Shown here piece after piece: positions 35,346 through 45,040 of a stretch of DNA of 64,000 nucleotides. The position numbers were made by a program, and so were the translations under genes. The stretch lies in assembly GCA_036172665.1 (NCBI GenBank), contig CM069870.1, positions 24,650,001-24,714,000 on the forward strand, written 5' to 3'. The notes beneath the pieces were generated by a model, which was not told where the DNA came from, did no database searches, and was given only the letters and a program-made list of their open reading frames with translations. Source of the stretch: Prosopocoilus inquinatus. Its lineage: Eukaryota > Arthropoda > Insecta > Coleoptera > Lucanidae. Each line of letters opens with the position of its first letter. Within the stretch, counting starts at the first letter, position 1.

Positions 35346-36397
35346 GGGAAACAAATGTATTTTTTTAAGGTTAAAGTAACTTTAAGGAAACATTAATTTC
35401 ACTTTAATTTTTTTAAATTACTTAATCTGTCATAAATTTCACGGTAATATGCTCTGGACATTAAACAGTCATCACGACAGATTGAGAATAAAAGTTCAAT
35501 AAACAACCATGAGTGTTATGTTGGTTGCCTAGATTTATAATGCTTTGACTTGATTATTTTTAAATGGAACATAGGGATATGTTGCAGGATAAAATAAAAA
35601 AATCAAGGCACTGTATGCATAGATTCATGAGATTTGGATTTGCCATTTACTGTTTAACTATTGCGTAAATTTTGAAATCTTGAGCTATTCTAACTAGAGG
35701 AAAATTTGCATCGCGTGACTAATGCAAGCAATAACAAAATAGTGATTCTCATTTATGAAAATGAACAAATGTAATTGAAAAATTTTAATTCTAAATCATC
35801 TTCAGGGGGTACTTTTGATCCTCATAAGAACTGAACATACTCATCGAATGAGTAAAGTGCAAATCATAATCAGTGCACTATTGTAGATAATAATTGCATG
35901 CTCTAAAATTACAAATTACAGAAAATTGCGTTAGTTTCGAATGCATGCCCAAGGTTTGCACTTTCAACGCCGAGCGCAATTTGCCTAACAAATGATTACA
36001 TAGATTGTGGGATTTGCTCAAGGAGTTCTCTTCTTATTTTTTTCTTCGACGCTCAAATCTAATAACAGAGGGAGTAAATTAATTCTCGAGTGGGAACGGA
36101 ACGAACGGTCAGCGTAATAATTAATTTAGCAGCAGCTTTCAAAACGTAATTTTAATTTATCTTCGTTTGGTTAATGAATTTCACTTAATGGTTTCTTTTT
36201 TCGTAACTTATTATAAGTATCATTAAAAAAACTTAAAATCTGAACATTAAACAAACTCCTGGCATATCTTATTATCAGACACAAATAGATTTCCGACATT
36301 CGTTTAATGTAATAAATTTGATAAATGTTTTAAATTTATCTATGATAATTGCAACTATACTAATTAAAAAATGAACAAAAAAAAACAAATACAGTTT
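35346..36397. other. Gene-free stretch, no supported gene
   Basis: AT-rich; no feature recognised. Confidence 0.4.
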
Positions 36398-36590
36398 AAC
36401 AAATAGAAATCTTTCACTAGAATTCTACACTACAGATTTTACAAAATTCACGAATGTATTGCAGGACGCCTATGCCCGTCTGGAATGTCCCTGGCTTTGC
36501 TTATTATCGTCATGCGTTTATCAATGTAATGCAGAGCTAATTTCTGTGTGTAAAATTTCATTTCAGGAAAGTAAACATCCTTTAAAATGC
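36398..36590. repeat. Dispersed repeat, copy 1
   Basis: Shares GATTTTACAAAATTCA, CGCCTATGCCCGTCTRGAAT and later TTCAGGAAAGTAA with 51209-51400, in the same orientation and order. The family was not recognised. The 66-codon frame 36459-36659 overlaps it. Confidence 0.65.
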
Positions 36591-37012
36591 TTTCGTGTGG
36601 TCAGTACACGTGAGGCATGTCTTCAGCAGATTACAATGACGTCAAAGTTAGTAGAGTAGCAAATGAAACGTTAACCCACGCACCATCATCAACATCATCA
36701 TCATCATCAATGTATGCGTCAAGCTGGAAACGCGCGGAAATTATATTCGGATCTCTTAATATAATATTTATATATGTCACATGTGAAAACGGATATTTAC
36801 GTTATGTGGGTCTGAGTTAATTGGAAGCCATAATTTTAGCTAATAATAAATAATATAAATCTGACGTCAATTAAGTATGGCAAGCACACCTGCCATTTGC
36901 ACGTATAATTAAAGCAAATTAAAAAATAATATCTACATTTAAAAAGATAACAATCGTCGTCTTGTATTTTTCGTTTACTACTTCTTTTTCTAGATCCAAT
37001 TCGTTTTATACT
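36591..37012. other. Gene-free stretch with a CATCAT microsatellite
   Basis: Short (ATC)n at about 36687-36710. Nothing else recognised. Confidence 0.4.
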
Positions 37013-37211
37013 ATACTCTGTTTTCTTTTTTTTAATTCGAAGGAGTACTTTGAAATTTTAGCGCTAAAAACGAGCTTTGTCATTGGTCAAAGGACCTTTG
37101 TCATTGGTCAAACGAGCTTCGTCATTGATCCATTCCAGTCAACTACCAATGACAACGCTCGTTTTTAGCGCCAAAATTTCAAAGTACTTCTCCGAATTAG
37201 AAAACAGAATA
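37013..37211. repeat. Palindrome with three 21-bp internal repeats
   Basis: The arm TTCGAAGGAGTACTTTGAAA, followed by TTTTAGCGCTAAAAACGAGC, pairs with its inverse at about 37153-37200. The loop-side sequence has three 21-bp direct units (37071-37091, 37092-37112, 37113-37133), each carrying TTTGTCATTGGTC or a variant. ATTGG is a CCAAT box on the opposite strand. The whole resembles a MITE. The overlapping 68-codon frame reads the repeat and is an artefact. Confidence 0.8.
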
Positions 37212-37965
37212 AAAAAAAACGATAACTCCGTTATTAAAAATTAATACTGATTGATTCATTGACATTGAATCTAATCTATGAGACAGCGTGTACTGTCCTT
37301 CCTTATCTTTATCCAGATTATATAAATTTAATTCGCTCTACTAAAGTACTTAAAAACAATTTATTGTAAACAAAAACCTCAATAAAATTAAATAATTATT
37401 AAAAATAAAATGATACGTATCTACTTGTCGAATAATAATGTACGTCACTGCCATGTCACTGCATAGTTTACGGTTACGTTTCGAGTGTCCTGAAATCTAC
37501 AGTGTGTTTTATTTGTACGTTTCCTTTAGGACAGGGTGTCTAAATGTTTGTTGAACAACCCCCCAAAATTGGTCACAACACTCGCAACTAATTTACCCCC
37601 TGATTTTTCTCCAAAAACGGCTTTAGAAATGAAACACTCGAAACTCATAAATGAATGCGAAAACAAAAAAATTTATATGTATACACAAAAGTAAATAGAT
37701 ATAAAACACAGAAAAAAAATCTTCAGAAATGTTAATTCAGGTTATTTCAAAGGCGGTTAAACTTTGTAAGTGTCTTCTCTTACTGCCTGCATTTTTTTGT
37801 CAAGCTGTATTGAAAACTAACACTTTAAACTAACAGTTACTTGTCAACTGTCAGCTGTCAAATAAATGTCTTTTTTTAGTGCAAGCATTTTTTGTCATGC
37901 TATACTGGAAACAAACAATTTATACTAATAGTTAATTAACTGTCAACTGTCAAATACTTATTATT

Positions 37966-38003
<38 letters not shown>

Positions 38004-38160
38004 GATTTATTATCCTTGTGTATTCTCACAAAAAAGCAAAACAATAAAGCCATTCAATAACTAAATAAGTGAATAACTAAAAAAGAAGTCAGGTTTCAAA
38101 GGTAAACGTTATTAAATCATGTGACTTTAGTTACTCATTACTACTCAGCATTACGTGATG
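37212..38160. other. Gene-free flank of the retrotransposon
   Basis: Two diverged copies of a segment of about 85-90 bp (about 37785-37865 and 37876-37965), each with CTGTCAACTGTCAAATA-like text and GCA(T/G)...TTTTTTGTCA(A/T)GCT, followed by a TTA microsatellite at 37967-37999. At about 38084-38142 there is a 59-bp string repeated at about 44981-45039 on the far side of the provirus. Confidence 0.55.
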
Positions 38161-38165
38161 TCTAT
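38161..38165. repeat. 5-bp target-site duplication, left
   Basis: TCTAT directly before the 5' LTR matches TCTAT at 44815-44819 directly after the 3' LTR. A 5-bp duplication fits BEL/Pao integrases. Confidence 0.93.
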
Positions 38166-38802
38166 TGTTCGGGTTTAGACAATTTAGTGAAAGACAGTTA
38201 ATTATAAGTAATCTAGCCTAGTTTGTAATACTGATTTTAGGACGTCTTTTAATTTTAAGTCTATGCTAGTTCCGAAAATGCATTGGAATGCATAACTAGC
38301 CTCAGAGGAAATTTCATCACCCCGGGACCTTCCGCGAAATTCCCGGTTGTTGCTGCTCCCTTGTTTAAATTTCCAGCAGTCACCAGATTCACAAAGATCC
38401 GTTTTGTACGTGTAAAGAAATTTGTAGCCTTCTGTTCTCGCGAAAAAATATTTGTACATTGTAATTCGACCTGTAGGATAAACGGAATTTTTCTTATATT
38501 AAGCGCTGTCCTAAAATTCAGAACCAGGTCTGTCCGGTTACGCCTTACAGGAAGGTGTTGCCACAAACTTCAACAATTCCAAATTTCTTTGTGTTCTGTT
38601 TTATTGTTTTTATTGGTGTGATAGATGTATTAAATTTGTTAATTGTTTATTCGCGACTTTTAATTTCACCCGTAAACTAGTGACGTGTGGTGAGAAGACA
38701 AATCTAATTATCCTCGACGAAGATTTACGACCTTCCAGATTTTTAATTTGTCTAGGCCCCAGTTTTGCCTGGGAAGGGCTTTTAAAACAAAAGGCTCGCA
38801 CA
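38166..38802 (+). repeat. 5' LTR, 637 bp
   Basis: Runs from TGTTCGGGTTTAG to GGCTCGCACA, with TG...CA termini. Identical by eye to 44178-44814 at a constant offset of 6012. It would drive transcription of the element. An ATTAAA at 38629-38634 followed by GT-rich DNA is a possible polyadenylation signal in the R region. The 101-112 codon frames inside both LTRs are chance frames duplicated with the LTR. Confidence 0.97.
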
Positions 38803-38804
38803 TA

Positions 38805-38822
38805 TGGTCCTTCGAGCCGGAT
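38805..38822 (+). promoter_or_regulatory. Primer-binding site, tRNA-Tyr
   Basis: TGGTCCTTCGAGCCGGAT, two bases after the 5' LTR, is the reverse complement of the 3' end of eukaryotic tRNA-Tyr (ATCCGGCTCGAAGGA plus CCA) over 18 bases. It primes minus-strand DNA synthesis. The tRNA identity comes from known tRNA-Tyr acceptor sequence, recalled rather than searched. Confidence 0.88.
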
Positions 38823-38952
38823 ATTAAGTGTGAAGTTAATTGTCGTGTGTGTCGCGCCATCGCGTTATCCAACATCCGCCAAATAAACCCGGAATTCGAG
38901 GAAGCGGCCAAGCAGGCATCAGAAGGCAACGGTCATTCGGAGAATTCAACAG

Positions 38953-38958
38953 GTGAGT
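38953..38958 (+). promoter_or_regulatory. Candidate splice donor in the leader
   Basis: AACAG followed by GTGAGT is a strong match to the U1 donor consensus and lies 45 bases before the gag-pol ATG. No partner acceptor or spliced frame was identified, so its use is conjecture. Confidence 0.35.
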
Positions 38959-38997
38959 CTCCAATTATATCCTGTCTATCCTCATTGCATTTGAATC

Positions 38998-41900
38998 ATG
39001 TCCGAAACAGAATTAAGAACTCTAAAACTCAAGCGCCGCAATTTATTCACATCATTGAACAGGTTGCGTCAGTATCTGGAAACGCATGAACCAATTGATC
39101 TTGCGCAATTACAATCACGCAAGGTAAAATTAGAACAAACGTTCGAGCAATTTGAAGAAATTCAAACTCAAATTGAAATTGCGGAGGAATTCAATACTCA
39201 AGAGGAGAAACGGCTTCGTTTTGAAATCGAATATCATGACTTGATGGGCTTGATAAGCAACGCGACATTGAAATGTAATTTAAACAACAGTACCAATTTA
39301 AGTAAAATAGATTCAAATGAAAATATAGGTCAAGTGAAATTGCCAACGATCAATTTGCCTACCTTTACGGGAGATTATGATCAGTGGTTTCCGTTTTTCG
39401 ATACGTTTCAAACATTGATTCATGTTAATGACAATATTTCAGACGTGCAAAAATTTCAGTATCTAAAAGGTTCCTTGAAAGGGGAGGCAGCGAATATTTT
39501 GCAATCATTAGAAATATCTGCAAGCAATTATAAGGATGCTTGGCAGATGTTAATAGAACGATACGATAACAAACGGCTAATAGTTCATAAACATATTCAA
39601 GCGTTACATGAACTGCCTCCTTCAACAAAGGAAAGTCTTTCGCACATCCGATCTCTTCTCGACGGTATGCTGAAACATGTTAGGGCCTTAGCAGCATTAA
39701 AAAGACCTACAGAATATTGGGACGACCTTCTAATATATTTAGCTACCACGAAATTAGATCACGTCACAATAAAGGAGTGGGAATCTCAGATATCAATTAA
39801 TGAATTTCCAAATTTTAAGACGCTTACGGATTTCTTAGCAAAAAAATGTAACACACTAGAAACTGCTTCTAGAGCATTCACACATCATAATTCATCGTCA
39901 CTGTCGAAATTTCGTCAGCCAAATAAAGTGTCATCTTATGCTATAACTAACGAATCCAAATGTGTGATTTGTGGCGAAAATCACCGAATATATCGTTGCA
40001 ACAAATTTTTGGAACATACTGTAAATCAGCGAGCACAGCAGATCAGAATGAAAAATTTATGTTTTAATTGTTTGCAGCCAAATCATTCGGCAGCGCAATG
40101 CAGGGCGGGAACTTGTAAAAACTGCTCCAAAAAGCACCATACCTTATTACATGCGGAAAAACAACAAATTGAATCAACTCCTAAATGTACTCCTTCTACA
40201 AGCATTGCAAATCATAGTGTTAGCATCAATTTATCAACTCAAACTCTCTTATCAACCGCAATTGTTATGATCAGCGACAAATTGGGACGTTTTCATCGTT
40301 GTCGCGCGTTGTTAGATTCCGGTTCTCAATGTCACCTAATCACAAAGGAATTTGCAACTAAATTAGGTCTACCCCTTTACTCTACATCAGTTTCCGTTTC
40401 CGGAATCAATCAAACGGCTTCTCAAATTACTCAAGGTATACAAGTTACCGTAAAATCATTGAACAGTGGATTTCAATCTAAGATGAATTGTTTGATCATG
40501 AACACAATTTCTGAGCGTTTACCACAAATAACATTTTCGAAATCAAACTTCCATATCCCAAGAAATCTGAGATTGGCCGATCCAGAATTTCATGTATCAC
40601 GAAGTGTGGATTTGTTAATCGGAGCTGAAGCATTCTTCCATCTTCTTTGTGTTGGTTCGATCAATATGGGTAAAGGCCAACCCGTCCTACAAAAGACCTT
40701 ACTAGGTTGGATCGTGGCAGGCTTGTCGCCAGTTGCGCAACCATGTGCGCAAGGTTCTTGCAATCTCTCCACAATCGGACGTATCGATCTTCAGTTAAGC
40801 AAATTCTGGGAACTGGAAACGATATCAAGCAGACCCATTTTAACGCCTAATGAAAGGATCTGTGAGGAGAATTTCAAGGAAACGCTTACCAGAAACTTAG
40901 AAGGACGGTTTGTTGTTACACTTCCGATAAAACCAAACGCACCACAACTAGGTAATTCGCGAGATCAAGCCCTCAGGAGATTGTATTCTTTGGAGAAGAA
41001 ATTAGAAAAACAACCATCATTAAAAATTGAGTATGCAAATTTCTTACGAGAATATCTGGAAATGGGTCATATGAAAAGGTTGAGCCAAAAGGAAGCGGCT
41101 CGTACTGACATTAATCACTTTTACTTGCCTCATCACGCCGTGTTTAAAGAAAGCAGCAGCACCACCAAGGTCAGGGTTGTTTTCGATGGGTCCGCCAAGT
41201 CCTCCACGGGGCATTCTTTAAACGATACATTGCTGGTGGGTCCTAAACTTCAACAAGATTTATTCGATATAGTCGCGAGATTTAGGACTCATCAGATAGT
41301 AATTACAGCCGACATCGCGAAGATGTACCGCCAGGTTCAAATAACGCCATCACAAACTTCATTGCAACGAATTTTATGGAGAGAAAATGTACAAGATGAA
41401 GTGGAAACATTCGAATTAACCACGGTCACCTATGGAACTTCATCTGCTTCATATCTGGCCATTAAAGCTCTACATCAACTAGCCCTTGAAGAGCAAGGGG
41501 TATACGCTTTGGGTTCAAAAATAATAACGCGAGACTTTTATGTCGATGACTTATTAACCGGAGCTAACACGGTAGAAGAGGTGAAAAACATTCGAGACGA
41601 AGTCAATGCGGTACTCTCTAAAGGTGGCTTCGAGTTAAGAAAATGGTCATCGAACTGTCAATCTCTTTTAGATGATATTCCCGTTTCGCCAAGCCAAGGT
41701 CATATAATCAATTTCGATAAAGGTGAAGGCACAAGTACGTTGGGTCTTCAATGGAACGTAAGTAAGGATATTTTACAATATTGTGTTCGAACCTCTGAGC
41801 CACGCCAGAAAACAAATAAAAGACTCGTGCTTGCGAAAACAGCCCAAATCTTCGATCCCTTAGGCCTCATTGCACCAGTCATAATCGTAGCTAAATTATT

Positions 41901-44118
41901 CATGCAGACGTTATGGGAGTTAAAGCTAAATTGGGATGAGTCATTGCCTTGCAATCTTCAAGCAAAATGGATTCAATATGAGAGGGAATTGGAGGATATT
42001 AATCGTATCAAAATACCAAGGAACGTCATGGGTACTGAAAACCCAACACTGATTGAAATGCATGGTTTCTGTGACGCTAGCGAGCAAGCTTACGGGGCCT
42101 GTATATACATACGTGTGTTGAATGCCAAGGGAGAGGTAAACACCAACTTGCTCGCATCAAGGTCGCGAGTAGCGCCTTTAAAGGCCATCTCATTGCCCAG
42201 GTTGGAATTATGTGGAGCCTTACTGTTGGCGCAATTAGCAGATAAGATAAAGAGTTCTATCGATCTACCAATCAGCAAAACCAGTTATTGGACGGATTCT
42301 TCTATAGTACTTTCATGGCTTAATTCATCATCAAGGACATGGAAGACGTTTGTTGCCAATCGCATTAGCGAAATTCAGGAACTCACCAATGTTTTCGATT
42401 GGCGGCATGTGAGTACCAAGGACAACCCAGCAGACATTTTGTCACGTGGTGCAAGACCCAGTGTGTTGCAAGAATCCACCTTATGGTGGAGAGGTCCAAC
42501 GTGGCTGCAAAAAGACACGTCAAAATGGCCCAATCGAGAAAAAACTTTTGATTCTTCCGAGGAAACTCTAGAAAGAAGAAGCGTGCAAATATCTGCAGCA
42601 CATATACTACAAGATATCGAAATATTCTCAAAATTTTCCAATCTTGATCGTTTGATTCGAATTACCGCTTATTGCTTGCGATTTAAAACTAATTTGGAGG
42701 CTCGAGCATCACGGAAAAGAGAGGATATTCAAATAGGATATTTGACCACTGATAATCTTCAAGGAGCGACCACGACCTTACTAAAAATCGTTCAACATCA
42801 AGCGTTTGGCACGGACGTACTTCATCTACAGAAGCATGGTCGTCTGGATACGAAAAGCAAACTTCTGCCTTTAAGTCCATTCATCGATGATCACGGTTTA
42901 TTAAGGGTTGGAGGACGACTGCGTCACTCGAATGTGCCATACGACCAAAAACACCAAATACTCTTACCCTACAAGCATCCATTTACTGACTTGGTCATAA
43001 GAAGTGAACATCTTAAACAATTTCATTCAGGCGTACAAACCACTATTGCCATCATTAGAAACAAATATTGGCTTCTGAATGCTCGTAACTCAGTGAAAAG
43101 GGTACTGAAAACCTGTGTTACTTGCTTCAAGGCACGACCCCTCAATACTCAACAGATGATGGGAGACTTACCGGCTACAAGAACGACGCCTGCTCGTCCA
43201 TTCGAAAACGTAGGCGTCGATTATTTTGGGCCCTTGCACGTAAGAGAAGGAAGAAGAAGAAATAGTCCTACTGTGAAGGCTTATGGGGCCGTATTCGTAT
43301 GCTTTGCTACCAAGGCTGTTCACTTGGAATTAGTAGGAAACCTGTCCACGGAAGCATTTTTAGCAGCGTTGAAGCGCTTCATGTCTCGTCGAGGACGGGT
43401 GTCAAATATTTACTCCGATAACGGAACTCAATTCACCGGCGCACGCAGAGAATTGAACGATTTGAAACGTTTGAACAACTCTCCAGACAACCTCAGCAGA
43501 ATTCAAGCATTTTCTAGTCAGGAGAGCATAAGATGGCATTTCATACCTGCTAGGTCACCTCACTTCGGAGGGATATGGGAAGCGGCTGTCAAATCGACTA
43601 AGCACCACCTTGCTAGAGTTTTAGGTAAGAGTTCACTAAATTACGAGGAAATGAACAGTATACTAATTCAAATAGAGTCTATTCTAAACTCTAGGCCTTT
43701 GACACCCATGTCCAATGATCCCCTCGATTTATCCTTTTTAACTCCATCTCATTTCTTAATTGGAGACTCTATAACATCTATTCCCGAGCCTAGTTTAACA
43801 CACCTAAAATTAAACTCATTGTCGCGCTGGCAGTATGTTCAACAGGTTAGAGACCACTTTTGGAAAAGATGGTCCAAGGAGTATCTGAACCAATTGCAAC
43901 CCCGGACTCATTGGAAATCGTCATCCAACGAGCAACTGAAGAGTGGAGACATGGTACTGCTACGAGAAGACAACTTGCCTCCGCTACAATGGGCAATGGG
44001 AAGAGTCCAGGAAACATTCCCTGGCAGTGATGGAGTGGTCCGAGTAGCGGACGTAAGGACCTCCAGAGGACTTCTACGCCGAGCAGTTGCCAAATTGTAC
44101 AAACTTCCAATTGAATAA
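38998..44118 (+). CDS. BEL/Pao Gag-Pol polyprotein, 1706 aa
   Basis: Encodes every protein needed to copy and integrate the element, to be cut apart by its own protease. Visible parts: N-terminal coiled-coil-like helix (about 1-85); DUF1759-like Gag core (about 115-265); three zinc knuckles (C322/C325/H329/C334, C355/C358/H363/C368, then C373/C376 with trailing histidines 380-385); aspartic protease with LLDSGSQ, catalytic D440; reverse transcriptase with TADIAKMYRQV (D772) and FYVDD (D850, D851); RNase H with D1026, E1070, D1100 and D1146; integrase zinc finger H1338-X4-H1343-X29-C1373-X2-C1376; integrase core D1408, D1474, E1528; and a DUF5641-like tail (about 1605-1700). All catalytic residues are in place. 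Length fits a full BEL/Pao polyprotein, with no frameshift between gag and pol. The ATG at 38998 is the first in frame after the leader. Gag probably assembles cytoplasmic virus-like particles. Confidence 0.97.
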   Translation: MSETELRTLKLKRRNLFTSLNRLRQYLETHEPIDLAQLQSRKVKLEQTFEQFEEIQTQIEIAEEFNTQEEKRLRFEIEYHDLMGLISNATLKCNLNNSTNLSKIDSNENIGQVKLPTINLPTFTGDYDQWFPFFDTFQTLIHVNDNISDVQKFQYLKGSLKGEAANILQSLEISASNYKDAWQMLIERYDNKRLIVHKHIQALHELPPSTKESLSHIRSLLDGMLKHVRALAALKRPTEYWDDLLIYLATTKLDHVTIKEWESQISINEFPNFKTLTDFLAKKCNTLETASRAFTHHNSSSLSKFRQPNKVSSYAITNESKCVICGENHRIYRCNKFLEHTVNQRAQQIRMKNLCFNCLQPNHSAAQCRAGTCKNCSKKHHTLLHAEKQQIESTPKCTPSTSIANHSVSINLSTQTLLSTAIVMISDKLGRFHRCRALLDSGSQCHLITKEFATKLGLPLYSTSVSVSGINQTASQITQGIQVTVKSLNSGFQSKMNCLIMNTISERLPQITFSKSNFHIPRNLRLADPEFHVSRSVDLLIGAEAFFHLLCVGSINMGKGQPVLQKTLLGWIVAGLSPVAQPCAQGSCNLSTIGRIDLQLSKFWELETISSRPILTPNERICEENFKETLTRNLEGRFVVTLPIKPNAPQLGNSRDQALRRLYSLEKKLEKQPSLKIEYANFLREYLEMGHMKRLSQKEAARTDINHFYLPHHAVFKESSSTTKVRVVFDGSAKSSTGHSLNDTLLVGPKLQQDLFDIVARFRTHQIVITADIAKMYRQVQITPSQTSLQRILWRENVQDEVETFELTTVTYGTSSASYLAIKALHQLALEEQGVYALGSKIITRDFYVDDLLTGANTVEEVKNIRDEVNAVLSKGGFELRKWSSNCQSLLDDIPVSPSQGHIINFDKGEGTSTLGLQWNVSKDILQYCVRTSEPRQKTNKRLVLAKTAQIFDPLGLIAPVIIVAKLFMQTLWELKLNWDESLPCNLQAKWIQYERELEDINRIKIPRNVMGTENPTLIEMHGFCDASEQAYGACIYIRVLNAKGEVNTNLLASRSRVAPLKAISLPRLELCGALLLAQLADKIKSSIDLPISKTSYWTDSSIVLSWLNSSSRTWKTFVANRISEIQELTNVFDWRHVSTKDNPADILSRGARPSVLQESTLWWRGPTWLQKDTSKWPNREKTFDSSEETLERRSVQISAAHILQDIEIFSKFSNLDRLIRITAYCLRFKTNLEARASRKREDIQIGYLTTDNLQGATTTLLKIVQHQAFGTDVLHLQKHGRLDTKSKLLPLSPFIDDHGLLRVGGRLRHSNVPYDQKHQILLPYKHPFTDLVIRSEHLKQFHSGVQTTIAIIRNKYWLLNARNSVKRVLKTCVTCFKARPLNTQQMMGDLPATRTTPARPFENVGVDYFGPLHVREGRRRNSPTVKAYGAVFVCFATKAVHLELVGNLSTEAFLAALKRFMSRRGRVSNIYSDNGTQFTGARRELNDLKRLNNSPDNLSRIQAFSSQESIRWHFIPARSPHFGGIWEAAVKSTKHHLARVLGKSSLNYEEMNSILIQIESILNSRPLTPMSNDPLDLSFLTPSHFLIGDSITSIPEPSLTHLKLNSLSRWQYVQQVRDHFWKRWSKEYLNQLQPRTHWKSSSNEQLKSGDMVLLREDNLPPLQWAMGRVQETFPGSDGVVRVADVRTSRGLLRRAVAKLYKLPIE

Positions 44119-44164
44119 GTGCATGTGAGAGTGATATCGAGGTTTGTTGAAAGTGAGTTCTTTC

Positions 44165-44177
44165 AAGGCGGGCGGTA
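44165..44177 (+). promoter_or_regulatory. Polypurine tract
   Basis: AAGGCGGGCGGTA lies immediately before the 3' LTR. It is purine-rich with two pyrimidine interruptions and a terminal TA. It should prime plus-strand synthesis. The GGCGGGCGGTATGTTC junction style is, from memory, common to BEL/Pao elements. Confidence 0.85.
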
Positions 44178-44814
44178 TGTTCGGGTTTAGACAATTTAGT
44201 GAAAGACAGTTAATTATAAGTAATCTAGCCTAGTTTGTAATACTGATTTTAGGACGTCTTTTAATTTTAAGTCTATGCTAGTTCCGAAAATGCATTGGAA
44301 TGCATAACTAGCCTCAGAGGAAATTTCATCACCCCGGGACCTTCCGCGAAATTCCCGGTTGTTGCTGCTCCCTTGTTTAAATTTCCAGCAGTCACCAGAT
44401 TCACAAAGATCCGTTTTGTACGTGTAAAGAAATTTGTAGCCTTCTGTTCTCGCGAAAAAATATTTGTACATTGTAATTCGACCTGTAGGATAAACGGAAT
44501 TTTTCTTATATTAAGCGCTGTCCTAAAATTCAGAACCAGGTCTGTCCGGTTACGCCTTACAGGAAGGTGTTGCCACAAACTTCAACAATTCCAAATTTCT
44601 TTGTGTTCTGTTTTATTGTTTTTATTGGTGTGATAGATGTATTAAATTTGTTAATTGTTTATTCGCGACTTTTAATTTCACCCGTAAACTAGTGACGTGT
44701 GGTGAGAAGACAAATCTAATTATCCTCGACGAAGATTTACGACCTTCCAGATTTTTAATTTGTCTAGGCCCCAGTTTTGCCTGGGAAGGGCTTTTAAAAC
44801 AAAAGGCTCGCACA
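44178..44814 (+). repeat. 3' LTR, 637 bp
   Basis: TGTTCGGG...GCACA, matching the 5' LTR with no difference that I could see. Provides the transcript's 3' end. Confidence 0.97.
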
Positions 44815-44819
44815 TCTAT
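44815..44819. repeat. 5-bp target-site duplication, right
   Basis: TCTAT, matching 38161-38165. Confidence 0.93.
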
Positions 44820-44980
44820 GTTATTGATAAAATTATTGTTTGGCAAAATTTATTTGTCGCTTGCTAAAATGATCCGGAAATCTAAGATCCAAAACAGAAG
44901 GAAACGGTGGCAGATAACATAAAAGTAATAAAAGCCTAAAAATGTAATAAAAGTCCCATTTAGAAGCTTTGGTAATTAAA

Positions 44981-45039
44981 AAGGTCAGATTTCAACGGTA
45001 AAATTTATTAAATCATGTGACTTTAGTTACTCATTACTA
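44981..45039. repeat. Second copy of a 59-bp flank sequence
   Basis: Contains TTATTAAATCATGTGACTTT and AGTTACTCATTACTA, present also at about 38084-38142 upstream of the provirus. Without the provirus and one target copy, the two copies would lie about 0.2 kb apart, so the insertion fell between two older direct repeats. Confidence 0.75.
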
Positions 45040-45040
45040 G

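Larger units (their letters stand above)
38166..44814 (+). mobile_element. Complete BEL/Pao LTR retrotransposon
   Basis: A 6649-bp provirus flanked by a 5-bp target duplication. Order: 5' LTR, tRNA-Tyr primer site, short leader, one gag-pol frame, short 3' untranslated tail, purine-rich tract, 3' LTR. The superfamily is assigned from the domain order (DUF1759-like Gag, zinc knuckles, protease, RT, RNase H, integrase, DUF5641-like tail), the single polyprotein and the 5-bp target. The LTRs appear identical by eye over 637 bp and the frame has no stop, so insertion is very recent and the copy could be autonomous. No env frame lies between the stop codon (44118) and the 3' LTR. Confidence 0.97.

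Noticed and set aside
37967..37999. CRISPR-like or structured array
   Set aside because: It is a simple TTA microsatellite without spacers.
38202..38621. Three frames of 85-112 codons found identically at 44214-44633
   Set aside because: They lie inside the two LTRs and are duplicated only because the LTRs are. No known domain.
42375..42880. Minus-strand frames opposite gag-pol
   Set aside because: Shadows of the strongly supported plus-strand polyprotein.
43847..44194. 115-codon minus frame at the 3' end of gag-pol
   Set aside because: Opposite the conserved DUF5641-like tail, without its own signal. Not an env gene.
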